64,000 nt of DNA, from assembly GCF_900114535.1 (NCBI RefSeq), contig NZ_FOTK01000012.1:62001-126000 (forward strand). The letters run 5' to 3'. Shown here in pieces: positions 56,409-64,000 of this stretch. Every line of letters starts with the position of its first letter. The stretch's first letter is position 1. A model generated the notes under the pieces. It saw only the letters and a list, made by a program, of their open reading frames with translations. It made no database searches and had not been told where the DNA came from. Made by a program: the position numbers and the translations under genes. The stretch comes from Methylobacterium pseudosasicola. Its GTDB lineage: Bacteria > Pseudomonadota > Alphaproteobacteria > Rhizobiales > Beijerinckiaceae.

Positions 56409-57056
56409 TCAAGCCGTCTTCGTCTCGGCCTCGAACCGGGCCAGGGCGGCAGCGTCCGGCGGCAGCAGGCTGGCGAGGCTCTCGCCCTTCTCGACCTCGC
56501 GCTGGATCCACAGGTCGAGGCGCTGCTGCTCGACGGCTTCCAGGGCGACGCGCTCGGCGAGGTCGGCCGGCAGCGCGACGATGCCCCCGGATCCGCAAAC
56601 CACGATATCGCCCGGATGGATCGCGGCACCGCCGCAGGACACGGGCTCCTGTGCGCCGACAAGCGCCAGGGTCTCGCTCCCGGCCTCCGGCGCGGACCAG
56701 ACCGGCATGCCGACCGAATCCGGCAGGGCGCTATCGGTGACGAGGCCCACCACGCCGCGCTGAGCGAGCCGAGCCGCCACGATCGCCCCGAAGGGGAGGG
56801 CGAGGCCGGAGCCGGCCGCATCGATCACCAAGACGGCGCCCTCCGGAACCGCGTCCATCGCGGCGGCGAGATCGCCGGCAGCGTCTTTGCGGGCTGGGAT
56901 CATCCGCAGGGTGTAGGCGGGGCCGATGGCGCTGCCGCCGCGGCCAGACAGGCCGCGCGGGCTGAACGCCTTCACGCCCGCCCGCGTCAGCGCCCGAGCC
57001 AGGCTCGCCGGCGTCACGGCGGAAAGCGCGTCGCGCAGGGTGGGGTCGATCGCCAT
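56409..57056 (-). CDS. RraA/HMG-aldolase-fold protein with altered active site
   Basis: A 215-residue protein of the RraA-like family, which includes class II pyruvate aldolases and RNase E inhibitors. The phrase RGVVGLVTDSALPDSV replaces the catalytic RGxxGxVxDGxxRD motif: the Gly after Asp is Ser and the pyruvate-binding Arg is Pro. HPGDIVVCGSGGIVALP likewise lacks the usual acidic GDxDGV. The fold is probably kept (ARLAQ, PEGAVLVIDAAG) but aldolase chemistry is unlikely. It might bind protein or a different ligand. Not clearly linked to neighbours. Confidence 0.7.
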   Translation of the reverse strand: MAIDPTLRDALSAVTPASLARALTRAGVKAFSPRGLSGRGGSAIGPAYTLRMIPARKDAAGDLAAAMDAVPEGAVLVIDAAGSGLALPFGAIVAARLAQRGVVGLVTDSALPDSVGMPVWSAPEAGSETLALVGAQEPVSCGGAAIHPGDIVVCGSGGIVALPADLAERVALEAVEQQRLDLWIQREVEKGESLASLLPPDAAALARFEAETKTA

Positions 57057-57304
57057 TAAGGGCTCCGTGGAAGGCTGGCGCCGGACGGATCGGCGAACCC
57101 GCTCAAGGTGGATCGAACGGGCGCGCCGGCAAGGCCGGGCTTGGTCTTAATGCTGCTCGAAACACCCCCGGCCTGAGTCCGATCGGAAGTAAATATCTGC
57201 CTGGCAGGGCGGTGATGAGAGCAGGGGGAGATGTCACGACATCGAACACGCCTCCAGCGTCCCGGCCGCCATCGTCTTCAACAACCCAAGCTGAGATTAT
57301 CCGA

Positions 57305-58519
57305 TCAAACGGGTTCTGAGTGAGACTCTGCCAACAGTCCGCTCTTTTGGGAATGCCACGCAAAATCAACGAGTAAAGCCAGTGCAGCAAAGGCGCTCGA
57401 AGACACACAGGTCAGCCACCAACCGCCCAAAGACCAAGTCACGCCCGATAGTGCGGCTCCCACTGATCCACCGATAAAGAAGAGACCCACGAAGAGTCCA
57501 TTCATTCGACCTCTGGCTTCTGGTCGAATCAAATTGATCTCCCGCCGACCGAGCGTGTGGTCGGTAGTCAGTCCCACATCGAGGGCAATGGCGCTCAGGC
57601 CCAGAGATATTACCGAGACTGACGCTGAAAATGTATATAGATATCCCGCCAGAGCGGCGATCAGCATCGATATAAAAATCATTACATGGGCGGAAATCGT
57701 ACCAACACGGGTAAAGCCCCGATCGCCGAGCCGGCCAGCCACTGGTGTTGCCAACACACCGCCAGCGCCGACCAGCGCAAATACAGCGATCTCCTTTTGG
57801 CTGAATGCTGTGGGACAAGCCTCAAGATGCAACGCGACCGTCGACCAAAACATGCTGAAGGAGGCCATTACGAGACCAGCTGTGGTCGCTCGTCGACGAA
57901 GTGTATCCTCGCCTCGAACGAGCTGCCACATGGATTTAATTAATGTGAAGTAACTACTGGAGGTCACGAACGGATGTGAAATCGGTAATCGCAAAACTAA
58001 AAGCAAGCATATCAATCCTATTGCGAAAGAGCCAAGCGCATATACGAAACGCCAACCAAACATGTCGGCGGCGAAGCTGGCAAAGGGACGCGCTGCCACG
58101 ACGCCGAGCATGAGACCAGCCATGATGTCTCCGACCGCACGGCCGCGTTGCTCCGGGGGAGCCATGGACGCTGCCATCGGAACAAGCACCTGAATACAGG
58201 AACACGATGAGCCTAATATAAACAATGCGCCAAAAAGTTGAATAAAATTGACGGAAACGGACGCTACTCCTGCCGACACCATTGCGGCTGCCAGCATGCA
58301 TAGGATTAAACGACGATTTTCGACGAAATCGCTCAAGGGAACAATGAAGATTAAGCCCATCGCGTACCCAGCAAGCGGAGCCATCATGATCAAGCCTATT
58401 AAAGAATCAGGCATCGATAGCGCCGACCCAATAAGCCCAATTGAAGTCTGAGCGGTGTGTAGATTTACAATTATTATCGCGACAGATGCTGTCAGCAAAA
58501 TTATTAAGGATCTATTCAT
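57305..58519 (-). CDS. MFS transporter in AT-rich DNA
   Basis: A 404-residue, twelve-helix major facilitator permease. LAGYAMGLIFIVPLSDFVEN holds the loop 2-3 signature and PPEQRGRAVGDIMAGLMLGV that of helix 4-5. The loop IRPEARGRMNGLFVGLFFIGG is typical of drug/sugar-efflux members. Codons are AT-rich (for example many AAT, ATA and TTA-type choices) and 57961-58020 has 24 of 60 G+C, well below neighbouring genes. That suggests horizontal acquisition. No good ribosome site before ATG 58519. Substrate unknown. Confidence 0.82.
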   Translation of the reverse strand: MNRSLIILLTASVAIIIVNLHTAQTSIGLIGSALSMPDSLIGLIMMAPLAGYAMGLIFIVPLSDFVENRRLILCMLAAAMVSAGVASVSVNFIQLFGALFILGSSCSCIQVLVPMAASMAPPEQRGRAVGDIMAGLMLGVVAARPFASFAADMFGWRFVYALGSFAIGLICLLLVLRLPISHPFVTSSSYFTLIKSMWQLVRGEDTLRRRATTAGLVMASFSMFWSTVALHLEACPTAFSQKEIAVFALVGAGGVLATPVAGRLGDRGFTRVGTISAHVMIFISMLIAALAGYLYTFSASVSVISLGLSAIALDVGLTTDHTLGRREINLIRPEARGRMNGLFVGLFFIGGSVGAALSGVTWSLGGWWLTCVSSSAFAALALLVDFAWHSQKSGLLAESHSEPV

Positions 58520-58839
58520 AGAAATATTCTTATGATGATCCGATATTTCACCGCGACCACTGTCCGTTGCAAGCTATATTTTCGACGTAGGCACACAGCG
58601 GTACAAAATTCTGAATGCAGTAAACCGGCGGAAGTATACTTCTATTTTAAGATTCTAGATCACGGCAAAGCAATTCGTTCTTACTTTCGATCGGATACGG
58701 TCATCCGCAGCCCAGCAGGGTTCGGATCGCCTGAAACTAGGTCCGATGTGTTTCATCACATCTTTTATGCTTGTTGCTCCTTCGCCAAATTCTGCACTCG
58801 TCGTCTTGACGATATGAACCACTCAATTTGGCTGTCGTA
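58520..58839. other. AT-rich non-coding stretch upstream of the MFS gene
   Basis: About 320 bases, continuous in composition with the transporter. A plus-strand frame (58532-59011) runs through it into the antisense of the GST gene and looks spurious. No repeat, integrase or attachment sequence was recognised that would mark the edge of an insertion. The transition back to high GC is near 58840. Confidence 0.5.
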
Positions 58840-59457
58840 TCACGCGATCGGTTCGCCGAGGGCCCGGGCCGCCGCGGGCCGGGCGGCGATCCGCTCGTAC
58901 CAGCGGCGCAGGGCCGGGCGCTCGACGCGCTCGGCCGGCAGGTTCAGCCAGCGATGCGCCGCGCAGCCGAGCGCGATGTCGGCGATGCCGAAGGTTTGGC
59001 CGATCGCGTAATTCCGGTCGGACAGATGCGCGTCGAGGATGGCGGCCAGCGCTTCCGTGCGCTTCAGGGAAGCGGCGATCACCGTTTGGTCCGGATTGGA
59101 CGACCGGTAGAGCTGCCAGAACGCGTCGCGCATGGCGGGCGTAAAGGTGGTGGCCTGCCAATCGAGCCACTGCTCGATCTGGGCCCGCTCCCGGGGATCG
59201 GCCGGGTAGGCGAGAGCGGGAGCAATCGCCGCGACGTAGCGCAGGATGGCGTTCGACTCCCAGAGCACGAACCCGTCCTCTTCGAGCGTCGGGACCAGCC
59301 CGTTCGGGTTCTTGGCGCGGTAGGCGGGATCGTCGACGACGCCGTGCGCGCCGCCGGCCTCGATCCGTTCATAGGCGAGTCCGGCCTCGTCCAGAGCCCA
59401 AACCGCCTTCTGCACGTTCACCGAGGTGAGCCGGCCCCAGAGCTTGCGCATCGTCAC
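58840..59457 (-). CDS. Glutathione S-transferase family protein
   Basis: A 205-residue GST. The thioredoxin-like half has the phrase NPNGLVPTLEEDGFVLWESN with the cis-Pro and the Glu-Ser that bind glutathione. The helical half has FTPAMRDAFWQLYRSSNPDQ and IADIALGCAAHRWLNLP. The N-terminal RLTSVNVQKAVWAL lacks an obvious catalytic Cys; Ser or Thr may serve. GTG 59457 has GGAG six bases upstream and is preferred over ATG 59451. It follows epmB by 11 bases, possibly in one transcript. Confidence 0.85.
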   Translation of the reverse strand: MTMRKLWGRLTSVNVQKAVWALDEAGLAYERIEAGGAHGVVDDPAYRAKNPNGLVPTLEEDGFVLWESNAILRYVAAIAPALAYPADPRERAQIEQWLDWQATTFTPAMRDAFWQLYRSSNPDQTVIAASLKRTEALAAILDAHLSDRNYAIGQTFGIADIALGCAAHRWLNLPAERVERPALRRWYERIAARPAAARALGEPIA

Positions 59458-59468
59458 GAAAATCTCCG

Positions 59469-60512
59469 CTACGCCTTCGGCGGGTAGGTATGCTCGCACC
59501 CGTTCGGATCGGTCACCCGTGTCTCACCGTCTGAGTCGCGCAGGTAGCCGGGTCCGACCGGCACTTTGCCGTGGCCGCCCGGGATGTCGAGCACGTAGGT
59601 CGGCTGTGCGAGGCCAGAGAGGCGGCCGCGCAGGGCGCGCATCAGGTGCTGCCCCTCGGTCAGGCTGGTGCGCAGGTGGCCGGTGCCGGGGGCCAGGTCG
59701 CCGTGATGGAGGTAATAGGGCTTGATCCGGTTCTCCACGAAACGCCGCATCAGCGCTTCAAGGGTGGGGGCGTCGTCGTTGATCCCGCGCAGCAGCACAG
59801 ACTGGCTGACCATCGGGATCCCGGCATCGACCAGCCGGGCGCAGGCCGCCCGGGCCGCCGGGGTGAATTCCCGCGGGTGGTTGGCGTGCAGGGCCACGAA
59901 CACCGCGCGCCCGAAACGCTTGAGGGCGTTCACCAAATCGGCGTCGACGAGGTCCGGCTTAACCACCGGCACGCGGGTGTGGATCCGCATTACCCGGACG
60001 TGCTCGATCGCCGCCAGCCGCTCCGCGATGACGCCGAGCCGCCGAGCGGAGAGCGCGAACGGGTCGCCGCCGGTGAGCACCACCTCCCAGATCCGCGCAT
60101 CCCCAGCGATATAGGCCAGGGCGCCGTCGAGCTCGGCTTCGGTGAGGGAGCCGAGCCCGTCCGGCCCGACCATCTCCCGGCGGAAGCAGAAGCGGCAATA
60201 GACCGGGCAGATATGCAGCGGTTTCAGCAGCACCCGGTCCGGATAGCGGTGGACGATGCCCACCACCGGCGCGTGTGCCGCGTCGCCGATCGGGTCGGCC
60301 CGCTCCTCGGGGGCGACCACGCTTTCCGCAACCTGCGGTACGAACTGACGGGCGATCGGATCGGCCGGATCGTCGAGGTCGATCAGCTCGGCCATGTCGG
60401 GCGTGACCGAGACCGCGTAGCGCGCCAGCACATCGCGCAGGGCGTCCGCCTCGGGGCCGGAGAGCAGGCCGGCGTCGGCGAGATCGGCGGCGCTGCGAAG
60501 CGTGCGGTTCAC
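59469..60512 (-). CDS. epmB: Radical SAM EF-P beta-lysylation protein / lysine 2,3-aminomutase family
   Basis: A 347-residue radical SAM enzyme. The iron-sulfur motif is CPVYCRFCFRR (Cys102, 106, 109), followed by the PLP-aminomutase pattern HTRVPVVKPDLVDADLVNAL and RGINDDAPTLEALM. EpmB isomerises lysine to beta-lysine for EF-P modification. Beside epmA and near efp, that role is clearly favoured over lysine catabolism. GTG 60512 overlaps the epmA stop by four bases (GTGA). Confidence 0.9.
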   Translation of the reverse strand: MNRTLRSAADLADAGLLSGPEADALRDVLARYAVSVTPDMAELIDLDDPADPIARQFVPQVAESVVAPEERADPIGDAAHAPVVGIVHRYPDRVLLKPLHICPVYCRFCFRREMVGPDGLGSLTEAELDGALAYIAGDARIWEVVLTGGDPFALSARRLGVIAERLAAIEHVRVMRIHTRVPVVKPDLVDADLVNALKRFGRAVFVALHANHPREFTPAARAACARLVDAGIPMVSQSVLLRGINDDAPTLEALMRRFVENRIKPYYLHHGDLAPGTGHLRTSLTEGQHLMRALRGRLSGLAQPTYVLDIPGGHGKVPVGPGYLRDSDGETRVTDPNGCEHTYPPKA

Positions 60513-61564
60513 GGCCGGGTCTCCGCCACCGGGGTCCAGAGGACGTCGTCGATCCGATTGGCGCCGCAGGCCAGCATGGCGAGGCGGTCGAACCCGAGGG
60601 CGATCCCCGAAGCGTCGGGCATCACCGCCAATGCGTCGAAGAAATCCTCGTCGATCGGATAGTCTTCGCCGTAAACGCGCCGCTTCTCCGCCATCTCCTC
60701 TTCGAAGCGCATGCGAAGAGAAGCCGGATCGGTCAATTCGCCGAAGGCATTGGCGAGCTCGACCCCGCAGGCATAGAGCTCGAACCGTTCCGCCACCCGC
60801 GGATCGTCGGAAGCGGGTCGGGCCAGCGCCGCCTCGCTGATCGGGTACTCGCACAGGATGGTCGGGCGGCCGATGCCGAGATGTGGCTCGATCCGCGCCA
60901 CCAGCACCCGGGAAAACAGATCGGCCCAGGTGTCATCCGGCGCGACCCGCAGGCCGGCGCGGTCCACGGCGGCGGCGAGGCCGTCCCGGTCCGTGTCGCG
61001 GGTGGCCGAGATGGTTGCGAGGAGATCGATGCCGGCAAAGTGATCGAAAGCCTCGGCGAGGGTCAGGCGCTCCGGCTCGGCGAAGGGGTCGGTCTCCCGG
61101 TCGCGATAGCGGAAGCGGCGGGTGCCGGCGGTCTCGGCGGCCAAAGCGAGCAGGTCGGCGCAATCAGCCATCAGGTCCGTGTAGGGCACGCCGGCGCGAT
61201 ACCATTCCAGCATGGTGAATTCCGGATGGTGCAGCGGCCCGCGCTCGCGGTTGCGAAAGACCCGGGCGACGCTCAGCAACCGGGTCTCCCCGGCCGCCAG
61301 CAGCTTCTTGCAGGCGAATTCCGGCGAGGTGTGCAGGTAGAGGGGCGTCCGCGCCCCGCTGGCGCCGATCGCCTCGGTGGCGAAGGCCGAGAGATGCGCC
61401 TCGTTGCCCGGTGAGACCTGCAGGCAGGCGGTCTCGGCCTCGACGAAGTCGCGGGCGGCGAACCAGGCCCGGAAGGCCGCCAGGATCCGGTTGCGCAGGA
61501 GTAGGCACGGGCGCCGGTCGGCGTGGCGATCGGGCGACCACCAGGGGGAGGGGGCAACGCTCAA
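60509..61564 (-). CDS. epmA: EF-P lysine lysyltransferase (truncated LysRS-like)
   Basis: A 351-residue class II synthetase-like enzyme without the anticodon-binding domain. [20 protein letters not shown] opens it. Motif 2 is [20 protein letters not shown] and motif 3 is [17 protein letters not shown]. EpmA attaches beta-lysine to a conserved Lys of EF-P. Located head-to-head with efp and overlapping epmB, it completes the modification set. The hydroxylase EpmC was not seen. Confidence 0.92.
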   Translation of the reverse strand: MSVAPSPWWSPDRHADRRPCLLLRNRILAAFRAWFAARDFVEAETACLQVSPGNEAHLSAFATEAIGASGARTPLYLHTSPEFACKKLLAAGETRLLSVARVFRNRERGPLHHPEFTMLEWYRAGVPYTDLMADCADLLALAAETAGTRRFRYRDRETDPFAEPERLTLAEAFDHFAGIDLLATISATRDTDRDGLAAAVDRAGLRVAPDDTWADLFSRVLVARIEPHLGIGRPTILCEYPISEAALARPASDDPRVAERFELYACGVELANAFGELTDPASLRMRFEEEMAEKRRVYGEDYPIDEDFFDALAVMPDASGIALGFDRLAMLACGANRIDDVLWTPVAETRP

Positions 61565-61842
61565 AGCCCGGCTCCCGAGCGGACGCGTGCAACCGATCGA
61601 ACGCAGCGTCGGGCGTGCAAGGCAATCCTGAGCGTCGTCATCGCGCGATCCTGGCAGGCTCCCGGTGAGGAAAGGGTCGCTTCCGGCCCCCCGAGCGGCC
61701 TCGGCACGGTTTCAAACCCACGCGCCCCGGTTGATGGCCGCCGGCTGGCAACAGCGTCGCAGATGCGATAGTGGCGGGGCCTAGATCCAAGGCACGCGCT
61801 TGGCGTGTGCCGACCCGCCTTGTCAATGCAGGACGTAATTCC

Positions 61843-62409
61843 GTGAAGGTGATCGCCTCAACGCTCCGTAAGGGCAACGTCGTCGAGAAGGACGGCAAGC
61901 TCTACGTGATCCTGTTCGCCGAGAACATCCACCCCGGCAAGGGCACCCCGGTGACCCAGCTCGACATGCGCCGGATCACGGACGGCGTGAAGGTGTCCGA
62001 GCGCTACCGCACCACCGAGCAGGTCGAGCGGGCCTTCGTCGAGGATCGCGAGCACACCTTCCTGTACAGCGATGCCGAAGGGTTTCACTTCATGAACCCC
62101 GAGAGCTACGAGCAGGTCGCGGTGCCCGCGGATGTGGTCGGCGACGCCGCCCCCTACCTCCAGGAGGGCATGGCCGTGATGCTGGCGAGCCATAACGACG
62201 TGCCGCTGACCATTGAGCTGCCCCAGCGGGTGACCCTGGAGGTCGCCGAGACCGAGCCGGTGCTCAAGGGCCAGACCGCCTCCTCCTCCTACAAGCCCGC
62301 CACGCTCTCGAACGGCGTGCGCACCACCGTCCCCCCGCACATCGCCGCCGGCACCCGCGTCGTCGTGATGACGGCGGACGGCGCCTACGTCGAGCGCGCC
62401 AAGGATTGA
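61843..62409 (+). CDS. efp: Translation elongation factor P
   Basis: A 188-residue EF-P, which relieves ribosome stalling at proline stretches. The modified lysine lies in [16 protein letters not shown] (Lys33). [20 protein letters not shown] is the usual N-terminus, and the C-terminal domain ends [22 protein letters not shown] 61843 has AGGA upstream; an upstream frame from 61771 is not needed. It is divergent from epmA with a 278-base spacer that probably holds both promoters. Confidence 0.95.
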   Translation: MKVIASTLRKGNVVEKDGKLYVILFAENIHPGKGTPVTQLDMRRITDGVKVSERYRTTEQVERAFVEDREHTFLYSDAEGFHFMNPESYEQVAVPADVVGDAAPYLQEGMAVMLASHNDVPLTIELPQRVTLEVAETEPVLKGQTASSSYKPATLSNGVRTTVPPHIAAGTRVVVMTADGAYVERAKD

Positions 62410-62474
62410 GTTTTAGAGGGGCTCGCTGCGGGCTGACGGCTGCGTGGCGAGAACCCTCACAATCCCACCCGCGC

Positions 62475-62587
62475 CCTCATCCTGAGGTGCCGGAGCGGAG
62501 CGGAGGCCTCGAAGGAGGCCTCCAGGGATCATGCGGCTGGCTGGAGGGCTCCTTCGAGGCTCGCTGCGCTCGCACCTCAGGATGAGG
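62475..62587. repeat. Intergenic inverted repeat, about 113 bp
   Basis: CCTCATCCTGAGGTGC (62475-62490) and its exact 16-base complement (62572-62587) enclose a second inner pair (CCTCGAAGGAG.., 62507-62517, against GGCTCCTTCGAGG, 62547-62559). The left arm itself holds CCTCAtccTGAGG. The unit sits between converging efp and the DUF1624 gene. This kind of CATCCTGAGG palindrome is, to my knowledge, widely scattered in Hyphomicrobiales. Confidence 0.7.
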
Positions 62588-62638
62588 GGGGTTGGGTTAG
62601 AGGCTGCAGGTTCCTTCGCCGCGATCCCACCCATCATC

Positions 62639-63634
62639 TCACCGCGGCGCCCGTGATGCCGCCTCGAGCGCCCCGTAGCAGCCCTGTGACAGGGCCTGGG
62701 CCCGCAGCCGCTCCTGCGGGCTGAAAGGCCGGCCATCCTCCCGGAACAGATCCTCCTTGAGCAGCGCCTCGGAGGTGCAGCGGGCGGCGATCCGGCAGAG
62801 CGGAGGCTCACCGCCGGTGCGGGTGCAGATCGTCACGTAGTCGGCCCGGAACGCCCGCAGCCCGGCCAGCGGGTTCGGGCCGGTCAGGGTTACGAGCGCG
62901 GTGAGCAGCCCGAGCAGCACCGGCTGGTGGACGAGATACACGATCAGGCTGTGGCGCCCCGCAAAGGTCGCCACACGGCCGAGGGCCGAGCGCGGCGTCC
63001 AGGCGCCCAGGCCTGATTGCGCCAGCAGCGGAAGCCCGAGCCGCCCGAGGACGATCCCCGTGAGGACGAACCCGAACCACGGGACCAACGGCACGTAATC
63101 GTTGGTCCGCGGCGTCCCGGCACCGAGGCCGAGGAAATACAGGATCGGCGCATCGAGCACCGGCGCATGCACCAGGAGCGGCGCGGCGAAGATCGCGGCG
63201 GCGGCCAGCACCGTCACGGGCACCGGCAGGAACAGGAACGGCAGGCCCAGCACGCTCGCCACGGCGATGCAGTGCAGGATCCCGAAGAACACGTAGGCGT
63301 CCGGGAAGGCGAGCCAGGTCCCGACGGTGACGAGGAGCGCCGCCCCGCCGATCCGGGCGAGCCGCATCAGGGTCGGTCGCAGGCGGATGCCGCTCCCGTT
63401 CATCAGCACAAGCCCGACCCCGACCAGGATCAGGAACGTGCCGGCGATCGCCTCGGCCGCTCGATGGCCGGCCGGCGTCAGGGCATAATTCTCCGCGGTG
63501 AGGCGCAGATATCCGAGGTCCCAGAGGGTGTGGTAGCTCGCCATCGCCAAGAGCGCCGCCGCCCGCACGGCGTCGATGATCGGCAGGCGGCGTTGTCCGG
63601 AGGCCTGGGCGGGGCGGAGTGCGTCGGTCTGCAT
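62639..63634 (-). CDS. DUF1624 (heparan-alpha-glucosaminide N-acetyltransferase-like) membrane protein
   Basis: A 331-residue polytopic inner-membrane protein. RLPIIDAVRAAALLAMASYHTLWDLGYL matches the family N-terminus. Several helices follow (TFLILVGVGLVLMNGSGI, IFAAPLLVHAPVLDAPILYF, TGIVLGRLGLPLLA) and the late HSLIVYLVHQPVLLGLL is the acyltransferase-3-like segment with its His. The C-terminal 80 residues carry five cysteines (CTRTGGEPPLC, CTSEA, QGCYG), probably extracytoplasmic. Transfers acyl or acts on envelope sugars; substrate unknown. Start ATG 63634. Confidence 0.8.
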   Translation of the reverse strand: MQTDALRPAQASGQRRLPIIDAVRAAALLAMASYHTLWDLGYLRLTAENYALTPAGHRAAEAIAGTFLILVGVGLVLMNGSGIRLRPTLMRLARIGGAALLVTVGTWLAFPDAYVFFGILHCIAVASVLGLPFLFLPVPVTVLAAAAIFAAPLLVHAPVLDAPILYFLGLGAGTPRTNDYVPLVPWFGFVLTGIVLGRLGLPLLAQSGLGAWTPRSALGRVATFAGRHSLIVYLVHQPVLLGLLTALVTLTGPNPLAGLRAFRADYVTICTRTGGEPPLCRIAARCTSEALLKEDLFREDGRPFSPQERLRAQALSQGCYGALEAASRAPR

Positions 63635-63983
63635 GGCGGATGGCTCAAACCATGCCGGCGGCCGGGACGCCACCATCGAACGCCACGACCGCGGCCGTTT
63701 TCGTCCCTCCGTGACCCTCTCGAAAACGTGAAGTGGGCCGCCAACCGGTCGCGAAAACTCGACTGGACAGGGTCGCGAAGGGGATCCAGACGGCTCGATC
63801 GGCGCGAAAACGCCTTTACGCGGCTCGGACTGCGACGGATCGACTGTTGCGGGGCTGCCTCCCCCGGGCAAGATTGCAACTCGGCAAGGCTCCTATGCCG
63901 GTCATATGGGCTTTCCGGGAATCAGGACTTCGTTAATCTTGCTGTGTGAGCGCGCGGCGTGATTCGGTGTAGGTTGCTCGGCC
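63635..63983. other. Gene-free stretch of about 350 bases
   Basis: No supported gene. A short direct repeat GGTCGCGAA occurs twice (around 63747 and 63769). The frames crossing it are shadows. It separates a minus-strand gene from the next plus-strand gene and should contain promoters for both. Confidence 0.4.
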
Positions 63984-64000
63984 ATGTCTGACGAACGCGG
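63984..64000 (+). CDS. Start of a further gene (partial)
   Basis: ATG 63984 opens a frame MSDER that runs off the window. With only 17 bases the product cannot be named. AGG lies about 12 bases upstream. Listed so the edge is not read as empty. Confidence 0.3.

Noticed and set aside
58532-59011. A 159-codon plus-strand frame across the AT-rich edge
   Set aside because: Second half is antisense of the GST gene; no ribosome site and composition changes abruptly within it.

Overview
The window is high-GC, densely coded bacterial chromosome from an alphaproteobacterium of the order Hyphomicrobiales, most probably Methylobacterium or a close relative. Reasons for this placement: a split proton-translocating transhydrogenase (pntAA/pntAB/pntB) preceded by an aa3-oxidase subunit IV-like gene; the argS - SPOR protein - nagZ - tatABC block; RibBX; an oxalate/formyl-CoA locus; and the intergenic palindromic repeats. 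Genus is an inference from protein and gene-order familiarity, not from a search. No rRNA, tRNA, CRISPR array, transposase or phage structural gene was seen.

Layout. 1-2.5 kb: the last codons of a probable oligoendopeptidase F, a Doc-type toxin-antitoxin module behind a nested perfect palindrome, and an ABC1/UbiB-like kinase. 2.6-8.2 kb: COX4-like protein, pntAA-pntAB-pntB ending at a clear terminator, then recJ. 8.2-10.1 kb (minus strand): CAP-domain lipoprotein, HD-GYP response protein, small membrane protein. 10.1-11.0 kb: gene-free, with a nested inverted repeat. 11.0-16.5 kb: oxalate locus, with a GntR/FCD regulator divergent from an oxalate/formate antiporter, then a class II aldolase, and on the minus strand formyl-CoA transferase (frc) followed by a formyltransferase related to the 10-formyl-THF hydrolase domain. 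17-24.4 kb: two unknown genes, then a TetR regulator divergent from an RND efflux operon with two adaptor proteins. 24.5-32 kb: pterin dehydratase, NitT/TauT-type ABC importer, large secreted unknown, erpA, dgt, Gly/Tyr-rich secreted protein.

32.4-43 kb: argS, SPOR protein, nagZ, tatA-tatB-tatC, a four-stem intergenic repeat, tyrS, anmK, catalase-like protein, and a lone MrcB_N-domain protein. 43-49.4 kb: EamA exporter, an orphan HI1420-type antidote in an AT-rich pocket, aroC, ribBX, LysE exporter, histone-deacetylase-like hydrolase, L,D-transpeptidase. 49.5-56.2 kb: acyl-CoA carboxylase biotin subunit, tiny membrane proteins, GGCT-like enzyme, formate/nitrite channel, acylphosphatase, DUF599, DUF3253 and YdcF-family proteins. 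56.4-64 kb: RraA-like protein, an MFS transporter in a distinctly AT-rich block (probably acquired), GST, epmB-epmA divergent from efp, a repeat, a DUF1624 membrane protein, and the first codons of another gene.

How genes work together. The antiporter, Frc and regulator form an oxalate uptake/activation unit; the formyltransferase and, 37 kb away, an FNT formate channel may handle the C1 product. nagZ and anmK act in peptidoglycan recycling, L,D-transpeptidase in its cross-linking. EpmA and EpmB modify a conserved lysine of EF-P, encoded next to them. TatABC would export folded proteins. The best candidates for something undescribed are the Doc module with an unrecognised antitoxin, the frc-linked formyltransferase with an altered catalytic triad, and the free-standing MrcB_N protein.
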